Below, piece after piece: positions 8,522 through 18,207 of a stretch of 64,000 nt of DNA; the stretch's first letter is position 1; each line of letters opens with the position of its first letter. Source of the stretch: Salinisphaera sp. (GTDB lineage: Bacteria > Pseudomonadota > Gammaproteobacteria > Nevskiales > Salinisphaeraceae); assembly GCA_027858915.1 (NCBI GenBank), contig JAQIBT010000111.1, forward strand, positions 1-64,000, in the 5' to 3' direction. Under the pieces are notes generated by a model, which worked only from the letters and a program-made list of their open reading frames with translations, did no database searches and had not been told where the DNA came from. A program made the translations under genes and the position numbers.

Positions 8522-8591
8522 AGGAGGCTGTCGGACTCAAGGTCATTCTCTCGCCTTGCTCGCTACGATCGCTTGAGTCCGACAGCCTCCT
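8522..8591. repeat. 20-bp perfect inverted repeat around the H+-ATPase stop codon
   Basis: The arms 8522-8541 and 8572-8591 are perfect complements (AGGAGGCTGTCGGACTCAAG and its reverse complement) separated by 30 bases. The ATPase stop codon lies in the loop, so the last codons form one arm. It may stop or protect the xfp-ATPase transcript, although no T-run follows. An IS-end relic is possible. Confidence 0.6.
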
Positions 8592-11500
8592 GGTCCTGCG
8601 TCCTGGGGGCGGCTTTGCGCGGTTGGCTAGCCTGTTCGGATCGTTCCACGGCCTGGACCTCTTCGCGCCCGAGCTGCTCATAGAGTTGATGAACTCGCTC
8701 GATCTGCTGCGGCGTCGCAGCGGGCGGCGTTCCTGCTTCTGATTTGGAAGACGACACCTGGGCGGCGGGTTCGGGCGGCGCCGGTTTTGACGTCTGAGCC
8801 GTTGTCGGTTCTGGCGGCCCATCCGCTTCGGGACCGGCCTCGGAATTGGCTACCGGTACGGCCGTGGTATCGGGCGTCGCGGCAACCTCGACATCAGGCG
8901 TCGCCGCAGGAACGGCGTCAGCCGCAGGCACGTCGACCGCCCTGGCGTCTGGCGCGGCAGCTGACTTGCCGGGCTCGGGCTGAGCAGCCGGCTTGGAACC
9001 GGCCGCCGGCGTTGTCTCATTCTTCGCCTCAGCTGCGTTCGCAGCCTTGGGATCTGGCGCCGCTTTTGCCGCCTTGGCGTCCGAGACGTCGTCGGGCGGC
9101 GCATCAGGCTTGGCTGTGGGTTCGGGTTCGGCCGTCGCCTCATGGCTATCGAGCAGCCGATAGGCCAACAGTTTCACCGGGTCGGTGATGAGAAACCATA
9201 GCAGCGCATAGCCCCAGACGAAGGCTGCCCAGCCCCAGCCCAGCGGCGTCATCAGGAAGCCGTAGACGGCGATCAGGGTCGCCAGAATCTGGGTGCCGAG
9301 CACCGCCATCCACAATATCCGCGCTGGGCGGATCGACCAGAACGGGCCGCGCGTGCGGGCCTGAAAGATGGTCAGGTGGCCGGCCACCGACAGCATCAGG
9401 TACATCATCGGCTGCAAATGGGCGTGGTCGAGATGAAACACGCGATCGCCGAGAAAGAACAGGCCGAAGGCCGCGATTGGCCCCACCACACCCAGCACCG
9501 TGGCCACCCCCAGCACCAGACGCATGTTCCACGCCTCGGGCTGGTTCTTGTAGTGCACGTTGTCGTAGGCGATCGACAGAATAGCGCCGTCGTTGAGCAG
9601 CGCCAACATCACGATCATCACCGCGGTCAGCGGATAGAAATTGAATACCAGAATCGCCAGGGTCATGAACAGGAGCACGCGCAGAGTCTCGGCGATGCGA
9701 TAGATCGCGTAGCTGGTCATGCGCTGGAAGATCTTTCGGCTCTCCTTGATGGCATCGATGATCACCGCCAGACCGGGCGTGGTCAGCACGATGGCCGCCG
9801 CGGCGTTGGCTGCGTCGGTCGCGCCGGACACGGCAATCCCGCAATCGGCCTTTTTCAGAGCCGGCGCGTCGTTGACGCCGTCGCCGGTCATGCCGACGAT
9901 ATGGCCGCGCTGCTGCAGCACGTCGACGATATGGAACTTGTGTTCCGGGAACACCTGGGCAAAGCCATCGGCGTTGTCTATGCCAGCGGCCACCGTATCG
10001 CTTTCTTTCTTCTTGACATCTCCGAGGCTCGCGGCATCGAGGATGTGGGCACCCAAGCCGAGTTTTTTCGCGGTCTCCACGGCAATCGCCAAGGCGTCGC
10101 CGGTGACCATCTTGATCGTCACGCCCATATCACGCGCGGCATCGATAGTAGCTTTGGCGTCTTCCCGCGGCGGGTCGAACAGCGGCAGCACGCCCAGGAA
10201 CTGCCAGTCGTCGTCGCCCTCGGCGCGGGCCACGCCCAGCGACCGGAAGCCACGCGCGGCGAAGGCGTTGACCGCTTCGTCAACCGCTGTCTTGACCTGA
10301 TCCGCATTGACAGCCAGTGCCAGAATCACCTGCGGCGCGCCCTTGGTCACCTTGAACGTCGTGCCGTCCTTGTCCTTGACCGTGGCCTCGGTACGTTTGT
10401 GCACCGGGTCGAACGGCTGGAAGTGCTGCACCTGATAGGTTTTCAGCGCGGCGTCGTCGCTGACGCCGCCGAGCACGGCAAGATCGATGGTGTCCTTGTT
10501 GTCGGCGCGTGAGCACAGCGCCGCACTGAGAATCACCTGCGCGGCATCGATACCCTCGACGCCGAAGGGATCGCCCAGGGTCAACTTGTTCTGGGTCAGC
10601 GTGCCGGTCTTGTCGGCGCACAGCACATCGACCCCGGCCAGTTCCTCGATCGCCACCAGCTTGCTGACGATCGCCTGTTTCTTCGACAACAGACGCGCAC
10701 CGACTGCCATGGTCACCGACAGCACGGTGGGCATCGCTACCGGAATCGCCGCCACCGTCAGCACCAGGGCGAATTGCAGCGTGGTGAGGATCGGATCACC
10801 GCGATAGATGGCCACTCCAATGATCACCGCCACCAGCACTACTGCCAGCATGATCAGGTAGTTGCCGATCTTCAGCACGGCTTTCTGGAAGTGGCTGGCG
10901 GTATGCGCGCCCTGTACCAGTTGCGCGGTCTTGCCGAAGTAGGTTTTGGACCCCGTGGCGTAGACCATTGCACCCGCCTCGCCCTGGCGGATGATCGAGC
11001 CGGAGAACACCGCCTCGCCGACCTTGCGCGTGGCCGGCAGCGATTCGCCGGTCAGCGCCGATTGATCGACCTCCACCGGATCGCCGTCCAGCAGACGCGC
11101 ATCGGCCGGCACGATATCGCCCAGACGCAGGCGGATGACATCGCCCGGAACCAGCTCACGCGCTGCCGGAGTCAGCCATTTGCCATCGCGCAGAACGCGC
11201 GCCTTGATCGCCAGCCGCGCCTTGAGCGCGTCGATCGCATTGCCTGCCTGGCGCTCTTCCCAGAAGCCGACCGTGGCATTGGCTACCAGCAACAACAAAA
11301 TGATGAAGAAATCCGGCCAGTGCCCCACCACGCCCGACAGGACAACCGCTACCTCGATCATCCACGGGATCGGCCCCCAGAAATAGCCGAGGAACTTGAG
11401 CCAGGCATTGGTATTTTTCTCTTCGATCTTGTTGGGGCCATACTGGTCCAGCCGCTTGTCTGCCTCGGCCTGGGTCAGGCCGTCTGGCGAGGCTTGCAAT

Positions 11501-11607
11501 TTCTTCTGCAGGTCCGGCAGCGACAGGGTTTGCAGATCGTCCTTGGCAGCGGGTGCCGCCTCCGGTTGTGGCGCATCCGGTGCGGCGGCATCATTCTTGG
11601 CATTCAT
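8563..11607 (-). CDS. Plasma-membrane-type H+-translocating P-type ATPase with a long C-terminal tail
   Basis: A 1014-residue P3A-type proton pump, which couples ATP hydrolysis to H+ export. Visible motifs are TGES near residue 186, the phosphorylation site DKTGT with Asp near 332, [16 protein letters not shown] in the hinge, and about ten membrane helices. Residues after about 820 form a 193-residue Ala/Pro/Glu-rich tail ending in a short charged helix ([17 protein letters not shown]); family members usually stop soon after the last helix, and in fungal and plant pumps the tail is autoinhibitory. The ATG at 11607 follows GGGGAG and overlaps the phosphoketolase stop as ATGA. A GTG five codons upstream is less likely. 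The coupling implies the pump is made together with acetyl-phosphate-producing phosphoketolase. Confidence 0.95.
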   Translation of the reverse strand: MNAKNDAAAPDAPQPEAAPAAKDDLQTLSLPDLQKKLQASPDGLTQAEADKRLDQYGPNKIEEKNTNAWLKFLGYFWGPIPWMIEVAVVLSGVVGHWPDFFIILLLLVANATVGFWEERQAGNAIDALKARLAIKARVLRDGKWLTPAARELVPGDVIRLRLGDIVPADARLLDGDPVEVDQSALTGESLPATRKVGEAVFSGSIIRQGEAGAMVYATGSKTYFGKTAQLVQGAHTASHFQKAVLKIGNYLIMLAVVLVAVIIGVAIYRGDPILTTLQFALVLTVAAIPVAMPTVLSVTMAVGARLLSKKQAIVSKLVAIEELAGVDVLCADKTGTLTQNKLTLGDPFGVEGIDAAQVILSAALCSRADNKDTIDLAVLGGVSDDAALKTYQVQHFQPFDPVHKRTEATVKDKDGTTFKVTKGAPQVILALAVNADQVKTAVDEAVNAFAARGFRSLGVARAEGDDDWQFLGVLPLFDPPREDAKATIDAARDMGVTIKMVTGDALAIAVETAKKLGLGAHILDAASLGDVKKKESDTVAAGIDNADGFAQVFPEHKFHIVDVLQQRGHIVGMTGDGVNDAPALKKADCGIAVSGATDAANAAAAIVLTTPGLAVIIDAIKESRKIFQRMTSYAIYRIAETLRVLLFMTLAILVFNFYPLTAVMIVMLALLNDGAILSIAYDNVHYKNQPEAWNMRLVLGVATVLGVVGPIAAFGLFFLGDRVFHLDHAHLQPMMYLMLSVAGHLTIFQARTRGPFWSIRPARILWMAVLGTQILATLIAVYGFLMTPLGWGWAAFVWGYALLWFLITDPVKLLAYRLLDSHEATAEPEPTAKPDAPPDDVSDAKAAKAAPDPKAANAAEAKNETTPAAGSKPAAQPEPGKSAAAPDARAVDVPAADAVPAATPDVEVAATPDTTAVPVANSEAGPEADGPPEPTTAQTSKPAPPEPAAQVSSSKSEAGTPPAATPQQIERVHQLYEQLGREEVQAVERSEQASQPRKAAPRTQDQEAVGLKRS

Positions 11608-13991
11608 ACCGGGCTCCCCCACTGCCAGTCGCGGACCTGGGGCATGTCCTGACCGTGCTTGTGGATGTAGTGCTTGTGCTCGATCAGCGTGTCGCGCATC
11701 TGCTGTTTCAAATAAGCGCCCTTGGAGCCCAGCTGCGGCAGGCGGTCAATCACGTCCTGCACCAGATGGAAACGATCCAGCTCATTCTGCACCCGGATAT
11801 CGAAGGGGGTGGTGATAGTGCCCTCTTCCTTGTAACCACGGACATGCAGATTGCGGTTGCGCCGGCGATAGGTCAGCCGGTGGATCAGCCACGGATAGCC
11901 GTGGAAGGCAAAGATGATGTGTTTGTCGGTGGTGAACAGCGAATCGTAGTCGGCATCGCTCAGGCCGTGCGGGTGTTCAGACTCGGACTGCAGTTTCATG
12001 AGATCGACGACGTTCACCACCCGGATCTTCAGCTCCGGCAGATGCGCACGCAGGATGGATACGGCCGCCATCACTTCCAGCGTGGGTGTATCACCGCAGC
12101 AGGCCATCACCACGTCGGGTTCGCTGTCCTGGTCGTTGCTGGCCCATGACCAGATGCCGACGCCCTGGGTGCAGTGCACCACTGCCTGTTCCATGGTCAG
12201 CCACTGCGGCAGTGCGTGCTTGCCGGCCACCACGACGTTGACGTAATGTCGGCTGCGCAGGCAATGATCGAACACCGACAGCAGGCAGTTGGCATCGGGC
12301 GGTAGATACACGCGCACGATGTCGGCCTTCTTGTTGATCACATGATCGAGAAAGCCCGGATCCTGGTGGGTGAAGCCGTTGTGGTCCTGCTGCCAGACGT
12401 GCGACGCCAGCAGATAATTGAGCGAGGCGATCGGCCGGCGCCACGGCAGCTCACGGGTCACCTTCAGCCATTTGGCGTGCTGGCTGAACATGGAGTCGAC
12501 AATGCGAATGAACGCTTCGTAGCTATTGAACACGCCATGGCGGCCAGTCAGCAGATAGCCTTCCAGCCAGCCCTGGCACTGATGCTCGCTGAGCATGGAA
12601 TCCAGCACGCCACCCTTCGGCGCCAGGAATTCGTCATTGGCCTCGTGGGTCGTATCCCACTGCCGGTTCGTGACCTCAAACACCGCGCCCAACATGTTGG
12701 ACAGGGTTTCGTCCGGGCCGAAGACCCGGAAATGCCGGCGATCGTCGTTCAGCCGGAGCACGTCACGCAGAAAACCGCCCAACACCGACGTGTCCTTGGC
12801 TTCCACGGCCCCCGGCACTGGCACGGCCACGGCATGGGCGTGGAAGTCCGGCATGCGTAGGTCGCGCAGCAGCAGCCCACCGTTGGCATGCGGATTGGCG
12901 CCCATGCGCCGCTCGCCCACCGGTGCAAGCTCGGCGAGTTCGGGCCGCAGACGGCCATTGTCGTCGAACAGTTCTTCCGGGCGATAGCTTTTCATCCAGG
13001 CTTCGAGTTGATAGAGGTGATCGGGATGGGCTGCGTCAACCAGCAGCGGCACCTGATGAGATCGGAATGTCCCCTCGTTCGGCAGCCCATCGACCTCTTT
13101 TGGCCCGGTCCAGCCCTTGGGCGAACGCAGCACGATCATTGGCCAGCGCGGGCGGCTGGTCTGACTGGCTCGACCTGTCTCTCGTGCCTGATGGCGGATG
13201 GCCTGAATATCCGCAATGACCTGATCCAGCGTGGCCGCCATCTGCTCGTGCATGGTGGCTGGATCGTCGCCCTCGACGAAGTACGGCGTCCAGCCACAGC
13301 CATGAAAGAACTGCTCCAGTTCGTCGTGATCGATACGCGCCAGCAACGTCGGGTTGCTGATCTTGTAGCCGTTGAGATGCAGGATCGGCAGCACCACGCC
13401 GTCACTGAGCGGGTTGAGCAGCTTGTTGGACTGCCAGGCGGTCGCCAGCGGCGCGGTTTCGGCCTCGCCGTCGCCGACCACGCAGGCCACGATCAGGTCG
13501 GGGTTGTCGAACACCGCGCCGAAGGCATGACTGAGCGAATAGCCCAGTTCGCCGCCCTCGTGGATCGAGCCGGGCGTGGTCGGTGCGACGTGGCTGGAGA
13601 TGCCGCCGGGCCAGGAAAACTCGGTGAACAAGCGCTTCAAACCGGCCTCGTCCTGGGTGACGTCGGGATAGACCTCGCTCCAGGTCCCTTCGAGGTAGAC
13701 GTTGCCCACCAGCGCCGGCCCGCCGTGGCCGGGCCCGGCTATATAGATCATGTTCAGATCGTATTTCTTGATGATCCTGTTCAGATGCACATAGATGAAA
13801 TTCTGACCCGGCGTAGTCCCCCAGTGGCCCACCACCAGCGGTTTGACGTGATCCAGTGACAACGGCGCTTTCAACAACGGATTGTCGTAGAGATAGATCT
13901 GGCCCACGGACAGATAGTTGGCGGCCCGCCAGTAGGCGTCCATGCGTTCGAGGATTTCGGATCTCGACACGTTCAGTGGGTTTTTCGTCAT
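11604..13991 (-). CDS. xfp: Phosphoketolase (xylulose 5-phosphate/fructose 6-phosphate)
   Basis: A 795-residue ThDP enzyme that splits xylulose 5-phosphate or fructose 6-phosphate with inorganic phosphate into acetyl phosphate plus glyceraldehyde 3-phosphate or erythrose 4-phosphate. Signatures are [18 protein letters not shown] (near residue 55), [12 protein letters not shown] (near 83), SWPGGISSH, the ThDP/Mg site [16 protein letters not shown], and [18 protein letters not shown] in the second half. The ATG at 13991 is preceded by GGAG and gives the family N-terminus; an upstream in-frame extension has no similarity. It overlaps the H+-ATPase start. Acetate kinase at 55.3 kb would complete the path to acetate and ATP, and transketolase and transaldolase in this window supply its substrates. 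A GTGCGCTAGACCAC palindrome lies upstream. Confidence 0.97.
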   Translation of the reverse strand: MTKNPLNVSRSEILERMDAYWRAANYLSVGQIYLYDNPLLKAPLSLDHVKPLVVGHWGTTPGQNFIYVHLNRIIKKYDLNMIYIAGPGHGGPALVGNVYLEGTWSEVYPDVTQDEAGLKRLFTEFSWPGGISSHVAPTTPGSIHEGGELGYSLSHAFGAVFDNPDLIVACVVGDGEAETAPLATAWQSNKLLNPLSDGVVLPILHLNGYKISNPTLLARIDHDELEQFFHGCGWTPYFVEGDDPATMHEQMAATLDQVIADIQAIRHQARETGRASQTSRPRWPMIVLRSPKGWTGPKEVDGLPNEGTFRSHQVPLLVDAAHPDHLYQLEAWMKSYRPEELFDDNGRLRPELAELAPVGERRMGANPHANGGLLLRDLRMPDFHAHAVAVPVPGAVEAKDTSVLGGFLRDVLRLNDDRRHFRVFGPDETLSNMLGAVFEVTNRQWDTTHEANDEFLAPKGGVLDSMLSEHQCQGWLEGYLLTGRHGVFNSYEAFIRIVDSMFSQHAKWLKVTRELPWRRPIASLNYLLASHVWQQDHNGFTHQDPGFLDHVINKKADIVRVYLPPDANCLLSVFDHCLRSRHYVNVVVAGKHALPQWLTMEQAVVHCTQGVGIWSWASNDQDSEPDVVMACCGDTPTLEVMAAVSILRAHLPELKIRVVNVVDLMKLQSESEHPHGLSDADYDSLFTTDKHIIFAFHGYPWLIHRLTYRRRNRNLHVRGYKEEGTITTPFDIRVQNELDRFHLVQDVIDRLPQLGSKGAYLKQQMRDTLIEHKHYIHKHGQDMPQVRDWQWGSPV

Positions 13992-14265
13992 TTCAATCTC
14001 CGCGGTACCAGCGTTTGAGCGTCGCCGAATCACGGCGATGACCGACCGCGCTGCTCGCGCGCCGTCAGCAGGATGTGGATCGATTCCGGATCGACGCATC
14101 GCCTCGTAGCCGATCACGGCGACTTACGGTGCTAGTTCTACCGCACCGCCAGCTTGTCATCTGTGCGCTAGACCACGGACACGCAAAAGGGGAGCCGTTG
14201 CCCACGCGCCCGGCGGCAGAGCGATGCTCGTAAGTGTCTGCCGAAGCTCTGCTACCGCAGCCTGT
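13992..14265. other. Upstream region of the phosphoketolase operon
   Basis: No intact gene. The region contains one copy of the recurrent palindrome at 14163-14176, about 170 bases upstream of xfp. No clear -35/-10 pair could be fixed. It adjoins the transketolase fragment that starts at 14266. Confidence 0.4.
14163..14176. promoter_or_regulatory. Palindrome copy GTGCGCTAGACCAC upstream of xfp
   Basis: Matches the 14-bp palindrome at 12 positions. On the reverse strand the similarity to the copies at 23.4 and 31.1 kb extends outward: GTCCGT, three bases, then CTAGCGCACAGA. The position upstream of xfp suggests regulation of the phosphoketolase/H+-ATPase operon. Confidence 0.45.
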
Positions 14266-14390
14266 TCAGGATGCTCGTGCTGTTTGGACCGGCAGGATCA
14301 GCGCCGGCAGCTCATTATCCGTGTGTTCCGGCGAACACGGCATCAGGATATAGGCACCCCGGCGCAGGCCCTCGGCACTATCATCATGGC
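14266..14390 (-). pseudogene. Transketolase fragment
   Basis: The reverse-strand frame reads [20 protein letters not shown] and NELPALIL. The intact transketolase at 21154-23274 has [20 protein letters not shown] and NELPGLIL at the same place, about two thirds into the protein. Only about 40 codons survive, directly downstream of the Crp-type gene ending at 14394. It is a duplicated and decayed piece. Confidence 0.75.
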
Positions 14391-14393
14391 CCG

Positions 14394-15149
14394 CTACAGC
14401 GTCGTCTCGATCGAATGCACGCGGGCCAGACGCTGTCGAGCGCGACGCCGCGCCGGCAGCTCGAGAACTTCGGCATAGCTCTTTCGATCCGCCGCGTAGC
14501 AGTCGCATGCTGCCGACTCGAGGCCGGCCCGATCGAGCACCGTCACTTTGCCGCGGCGGTATTCGATATGCCGGGTGCGCTGCAACTCGATCGCGGCCCG
14601 GGTGACGCCGACGCGGCGCACACCGAGCATGTAGGCGAGAAATTCATGCGTGACGCGAAACTGATTGGCATGGGCACGGTCTTGAGTCATCAGCAGCCAT
14701 CGGGCCAGCCGTGGGCCGATTTCGTGATACCGCAAGCACGCTGCCGAGCCGGCCTGCTGCTGCATCAGCACATAGGTGTAGCGGCCCAGCGCCTTGTGCA
14801 AGGGTGCGCTGCGCGCCAGCTCGCGCTTGAACGTGCTCGCTCGAACGCGCCAGCCCGAGCCTGACCCCTGGACCACGGCATGCACCGGAGCGGCCATCAC
14901 GCCCAAAGCGAGTTGCACGCCGAGCATGCCTTCGCGCCCCACCATGCCGACCTCAAGGGCGACCTTGCCGTCGATCTGGGTCAACAGCGAAATGAAGCCG
15001 TCGACTGGAAAATACACATATCGCGTTCGTTCTCCGGGCTCGCACAACACGTCGGCGAAGACAAGATTGATCGGCTCGCACACGGCGAGCAGGTGCCGGC
15101 GTTCCTTGCGCGGGAGGAACTCGATGAGATAGTTCTGGGTGTTGGACAT
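14394..15149 (-). CDS. Crp/Fnr family transcriptional regulator (first of a tandem pair)
   Basis: A 251-residue protein with an N-terminal cyclic-nucleotide-binding-like barrel (YVYFPVDGFISLLTQIDG near residue 44, EVGMVGREGMLGV near 67) and a C-terminal winged helix (HEFLAYMLGVRRVGVTRAAI near 167). There is no N-terminal cysteine cluster, so it is not an oxygen-sensing FNR. The glycine/glutamate/arginine pocket for cAMP is not evident, so the ligand is unknown. ATG at 15149. It is a paralogue of the next gene upstream, read in the same direction with a 94-bp gap that contains a copy of the recurrent palindrome, which suggests auto- or cross-regulation. Confidence 0.9.
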   Translation of the reverse strand: MSNTQNYLIEFLPRKERRHLLAVCEPINLVFADVLCEPGERTRYVYFPVDGFISLLTQIDGKVALEVGMVGREGMLGVQLALGVMAAPVHAVVQGSGSGWRVRASTFKRELARSAPLHKALGRYTYVLMQQQAGSAACLRYHEIGPRLARWLLMTQDRAHANQFRVTHEFLAYMLGVRRVGVTRAAIELQRTRHIEYRRGKVTVLDRAGLESAACDCYAADRKSYAEVLELPARRRARQRLARVHSIETTL

Positions 15150-15222
15150 GGGCTCTCACCGGCGTTCCCGATGCGAAAGGCGGATGATCAACCGAGTATG
15201 GTCAAGTCCCAGGCTCCGGACT

Positions 15223-15236
15223 GTCTGTTAGCGCAC
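15223..15236. promoter_or_regulatory. Palindrome copy GTCTGTTAGCGCAC between the two Crp-type genes
   Basis: Eleven of 14 positions match the palindrome, and flanking bases (CTGTCTG and GGAG) echo the copies at 23.4 and 31.1 kb. It lies 74-87 bases upstream of the ATG of the regulator at 14394-15149, where an autoregulatory site would be expected. Confidence 0.4.
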
Positions 15237-15243
15237 GGAGCAC

Positions 15244-15963
15244 TCAAGTCGCCTGGAGATCCGGAAGCAGGCGATCGTATTCCTTCTTCACGACCGCATA
15301 GCATTCACACGTGCGCTTTTCCAGTCCCTCGCGGTCCAGCACCGTGATGTGGCCCCGCGCATAGCGGATCAAGCCGGCCGTCTGCAGCTTGAGCGCGCTT
15401 CCGGTCACACCCTCACGTCGCACGCCGAGCATGTTGGCGATGAGTTCCTGGGTCATCACGAGCTCGTTGGCGTGCAGGCGATCCAGGCTCAGCAGCAGCC
15501 AGCGGCAGAGTTGCTGATCGAGGGTGTGGTGCCGGTTGCAGACCGCCGTCTGCGACATTTGCGTAATCAGCGCCTGTGTGTAGCGGAGCAACACGTGCAT
15601 GACGGGGGCTGAGCGGTTGAACTCATCCTTGATCACGCTGGCCGGGAGGCGAAACCCCTGCCCTGCGCTTTGCACAACGGCGCGACTCGGCGTCGACTCT
15701 CCGCCCATGAAGAGGGAAATGCCAACCGCGCCTTCGTTGCCCACCACCGCGATCTCGGCTGATGCGCCGCTTTCCATGACATAGAGCAGGGAGACGATTG
15801 CCGTCGTCGGAAAGTAAAGGTGCGTCTGCTGCGTGCCCGACTCGTAGAGCACTTCGCCGAGGGGCATCTTGATCCACTCCAGCTGGGCACACCAACGCGT
15901 CCATTCGGCCTCGGGAAGCGCCGCGAGCAGGTGGTTGGACTTGGGCTCATGGCCGATCGGCAT
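15244..15963 (-). CDS. Crp/Fnr family transcriptional regulator (second of a tandem pair)
   Basis: A 239-residue paralogue of its neighbour: effector barrel (TQQTHLYFPTTAIVSLLYVM near residue 45, EIAVVGNEGAVGISLF near 70) and winged helix (QELIANMLGVRREGVTGSAL near 175). It ends in CECYAVVKKEYDRLLPDL, the segment preserved in the remnant at 1107-1238. The ATG at 15963 follows GGAG; upstream in-frame codons have no similarity. It lacks FNR-type cysteines. Its ligand and targets are unknown. The palindrome shared by xfp, GH94/tkt and the small RNA makes this pair the leading candidates for control of the carbon genes (inference). Confidence 0.9.
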   Translation of the reverse strand: MPIGHEPKSNHLLAALPEAEWTRWCAQLEWIKMPLGEVLYESGTQQTHLYFPTTAIVSLLYVMESGASAEIAVVGNEGAVGISLFMGGESTPSRAVVQSAGQGFRLPASVIKDEFNRSAPVMHVLLRYTQALITQMSQTAVCNRHHTLDQQLCRWLLLSLDRLHANELVMTQELIANMLGVRREGVTGSALKLQTAGLIRYARGHITVLDREGLEKRTCECYAVVKKEYDRLLPDLQAT

Positions 15964-16220
15964 GGGATTCTCCAGCGAGCGCGGCCCCGTAGAAAACCGG
16001 ATCAAGCATTGAAGCTCAGCGCTAGGGGTACACGATAAATGGTTTGCCGTATGTGTGACAGCGCACCGACGACAGGGGCCCGAAGCGTACATCTCGTTAG
16101 AGCCATAAACTACGCAACTCTTATTGCGGACAACTACGTGCGATCCCGCGAATCACAAGACTCTATAACAAAGCCCACCTTACCCAATGCCGCAGCGAAT
16201 CGTCTCGTCGGGACCTCGTC

Positions 16221-16466
16221 ATGACGAGTGCCGCACCTGCGATCGGTGTCGACCTCGAAGCGCTTCAACGCAAAACGTTCGCCTACTGCTTGAACGAAGC
16301 GAATCCGGTAAACGGTCTGGTGATCAAGACCGCGGAGGACTGGCCTTGCCTTGGCCCGTTATTCGGTCAGCGTCGAGCGCGGCTTCATGACGCGATCGGC
16401 GGCTGTATAGCGCGGGGCATGGCCACGTTGCGATTCTTTTGGAACAGTCATGGCGCGCGCGTATGA
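16221..16466 (+). pseudogene. Remnant of a glycoamylase-domain gene, N-terminal end
   Basis: The frame from the ATG at 16221 reads LQRKTFAYCLNEANPVNGLV, matching LQRTAFDYFLQFANLDNGLL near the start of the intact gene at 39078-40430. About 40 bases on, another frame gives VERGFMTRSAAV and a stop (intact: VERGWMKRTDAV), and then RGMATLRFFWNS returns in the first frame (intact: RTLASLHFFMAS). The order is preserved but frames shift and a stop interrupts, so this is a decayed copy covering about the first 100 codons. The rest was lost before the DUF4396 gene. Confidence 0.75.
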
Positions 16467-16504
16467 ACGGTAGGCTGGACCCATACATGACCGGAGACCC
16501 CACC

Positions 16505-17338
16505 ATGCTCGAAGGCATCATGCTGCTGTGGTTTGTAATGACCGCATTGTCAGTGACGTTTGTGGCCATAGATATCCGCTCCACGCCGGAGTCACCGGTG
16601 CTCAAGTGGGGCTTCGTTCTGCTGACCGCCTACACCGGCCCACTGGGCGCCTTTCTTTACGTGCTGGGCTGTCGTGAACCCCTGCCGGGGCTACACGAAC
16701 GCTATGTAGCCATACGCTGGCGGCAGGTACTTGGCTCGACCATGCATTGCGTGGCTGGCGATGGTGTAGGCATTTTGGCTGGCGCGGTTATCGCGAGCGT
16801 GATGCAGTTGGCCGGTGTTCTGGATGTGGCACTGGAATACCTGCTCGGCTTCGGCTTCGGTTGGACGATATTCCAGTCGTTGTTCATGCGCAGCGAGGCG
16901 GGGGGCTCCTACACAGCCGCCTTGCGCAACACGTTCTCCCCCGAGCTGTTGTCCATGAACGTGCTGATGGCCGGCATGGTGCCGACCATGATGCTGGCGA
17001 TGAAACACATTCCTGCGGCACGCGACCCTGCCGCACCGGCGTTCTGGTTCGTGATGTCGATGGCGCTGCTGGTGGGGTTTATAGTCGCCTATCCGATGAA
17101 CTGGTGGCTGGTGTCCCGACATCTCAAGCACGGCATGATGACGGTGCGCCAGCAAGACGATGCAGCCAGCTCGACCCATGCCGGCCACGCATCGGGTGAA
17201 CATGCAGACGCAGCATCCGCAGCGCACGGCCCGTCCCCCAAGGTTTCCGCAGGCTACCTGGCGGTCATGACGGTGCTGTCATTGGCTCTGTTCGCCGCTG
17301 GCCTGGCGCTGACGGCACTGTTTGGCGGCTTCGCGTGA
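16505..17338 (+). CDS. DUF4396 family membrane protein
   Basis: A 277-residue protein with about six membrane segments. The DUF4396-like core includes YLLGFGFGWTIFQSLFMR, FSPELLSMNVLMAGMVP and IVAYPMNWWLVSRHLKHGM. A His/Ala/Ser-rich loop (HAGHASGEHADAASAAHG) separates the core from a last helix. The ATG at 16505 follows GGAGA; an earlier in-frame ATG at 16439 lies inside the decayed glycoamylase sequence and is not needed. DUF4396 genes often occur near copper or heavy-metal genes in my experience of such loci, which would fit the copper-type ATPase next door, but its function is unknown. Confidence 0.85.
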   Translation: MLEGIMLLWFVMTALSVTFVAIDIRSTPESPVLKWGFVLLTAYTGPLGAFLYVLGCREPLPGLHERYVAIRWRQVLGSTMHCVAGDGVGILAGAVIASVMQLAGVLDVALEYLLGFGFGWTIFQSLFMRSEAGGSYTAALRNTFSPELLSMNVLMAGMVPTMMLAMKHIPAARDPAAPAFWFVMSMALLVGFIVAYPMNWWLVSRHLKHGMMTVRQQDDAASSTHAGHASGEHADAASAAHGPSPKVSAGYLAVMTVLSLALFAAGLALTALFGGFA

Positions 17339-18207
17339 GCGCAACGCCCGACCACCCAAGCGATCTCACCTTGTGAAAGCCATGACTGCCAGAAAAAGCC
17401 AACACGTTGATCTATATCGAATGTTGATAGACAAACACATCTGAACCGTCCCGGACTTCAGGGTGATCGGCCGGTTCTCGGCGTACGCGCCGGCAATCGC
17501 GTTAAAGGCCGATAGAGCATCGACACTGAAGGTCATGACGGCAACGCAACGGCTGCGGCGACGACGGCCCCGGCGCGAGCGTAGCCCTCTGCACTGAAAC
17601 CACAGCTGAGTTTGTTGAAGCAACAGGCCCTAGTGGTGCAGCGAGGCGAGGTTACGGCACTGCGCCGTCCGGGCGTGTCTATGGGTGAGGCGCTCCGCGT
17701 GAGATCGCTAGACCCGGATCCATCGGGAACTGCCGACCCCCATGTCGGCCGAGCCAGGAGGATCGCAAATATTCCGACCAACGGAGCCGCCAACCATGCA
17801 AAGCCGGTCAGGACGAAGCGGCGCGAGGGCACTTTTTCCAAGAGAGCGGTGAAGAAGAGCCATGCGTTCACGGCCAACATCCCAAGGACGTGGCTCGCGC
17901 ACTTCAAGACTTAGGTCTAGTCCTGGGTCATCGCCTATAATCTAATCTTGTTGGCCCGGCTCAAACCCGCTTAGCGCTGACGCTAAATCCCGCCTTGCCG
18001 CAGCGCCGGTTGACACGGTGCAACCTCGGTGTGCCTCCCATTCGCGCAAACGGGCCGTTTTACTGGCCAAGGCCCGAGACTCGGCGTCACCACACTGCGC
18101 GTTCGCCAAGGCGCCGGTATACAAACGGAACGCGAGGCCGAAAACAGCCGTTTCTGGACGGGCATTATTTATTCCGCTGTCGGTGCGATCGAGGCAATGG
18201 GTAACCG
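17339..18207. other. Long intergenic region with an orphan FNR-like box and a possible small membrane ORF
   Basis: No conserved gene is recognisable in 869 bases. TTGATCTATATCGA (17407-17420) is one base short of an FNR box but has no gene in the right position. On the reverse strand an ORF from 17880 to 17533 begins MLAVNAWLFFTALLEKVPSR, has two hydrophobic segments, and loses protein-like composition after about 55 codons. It may be a small membrane protein or a remnant. CTAGGGCCTGTTGC at about 17625-17638 (reverse strand) recurs in the hairpin at 30101. Confidence 0.45.
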
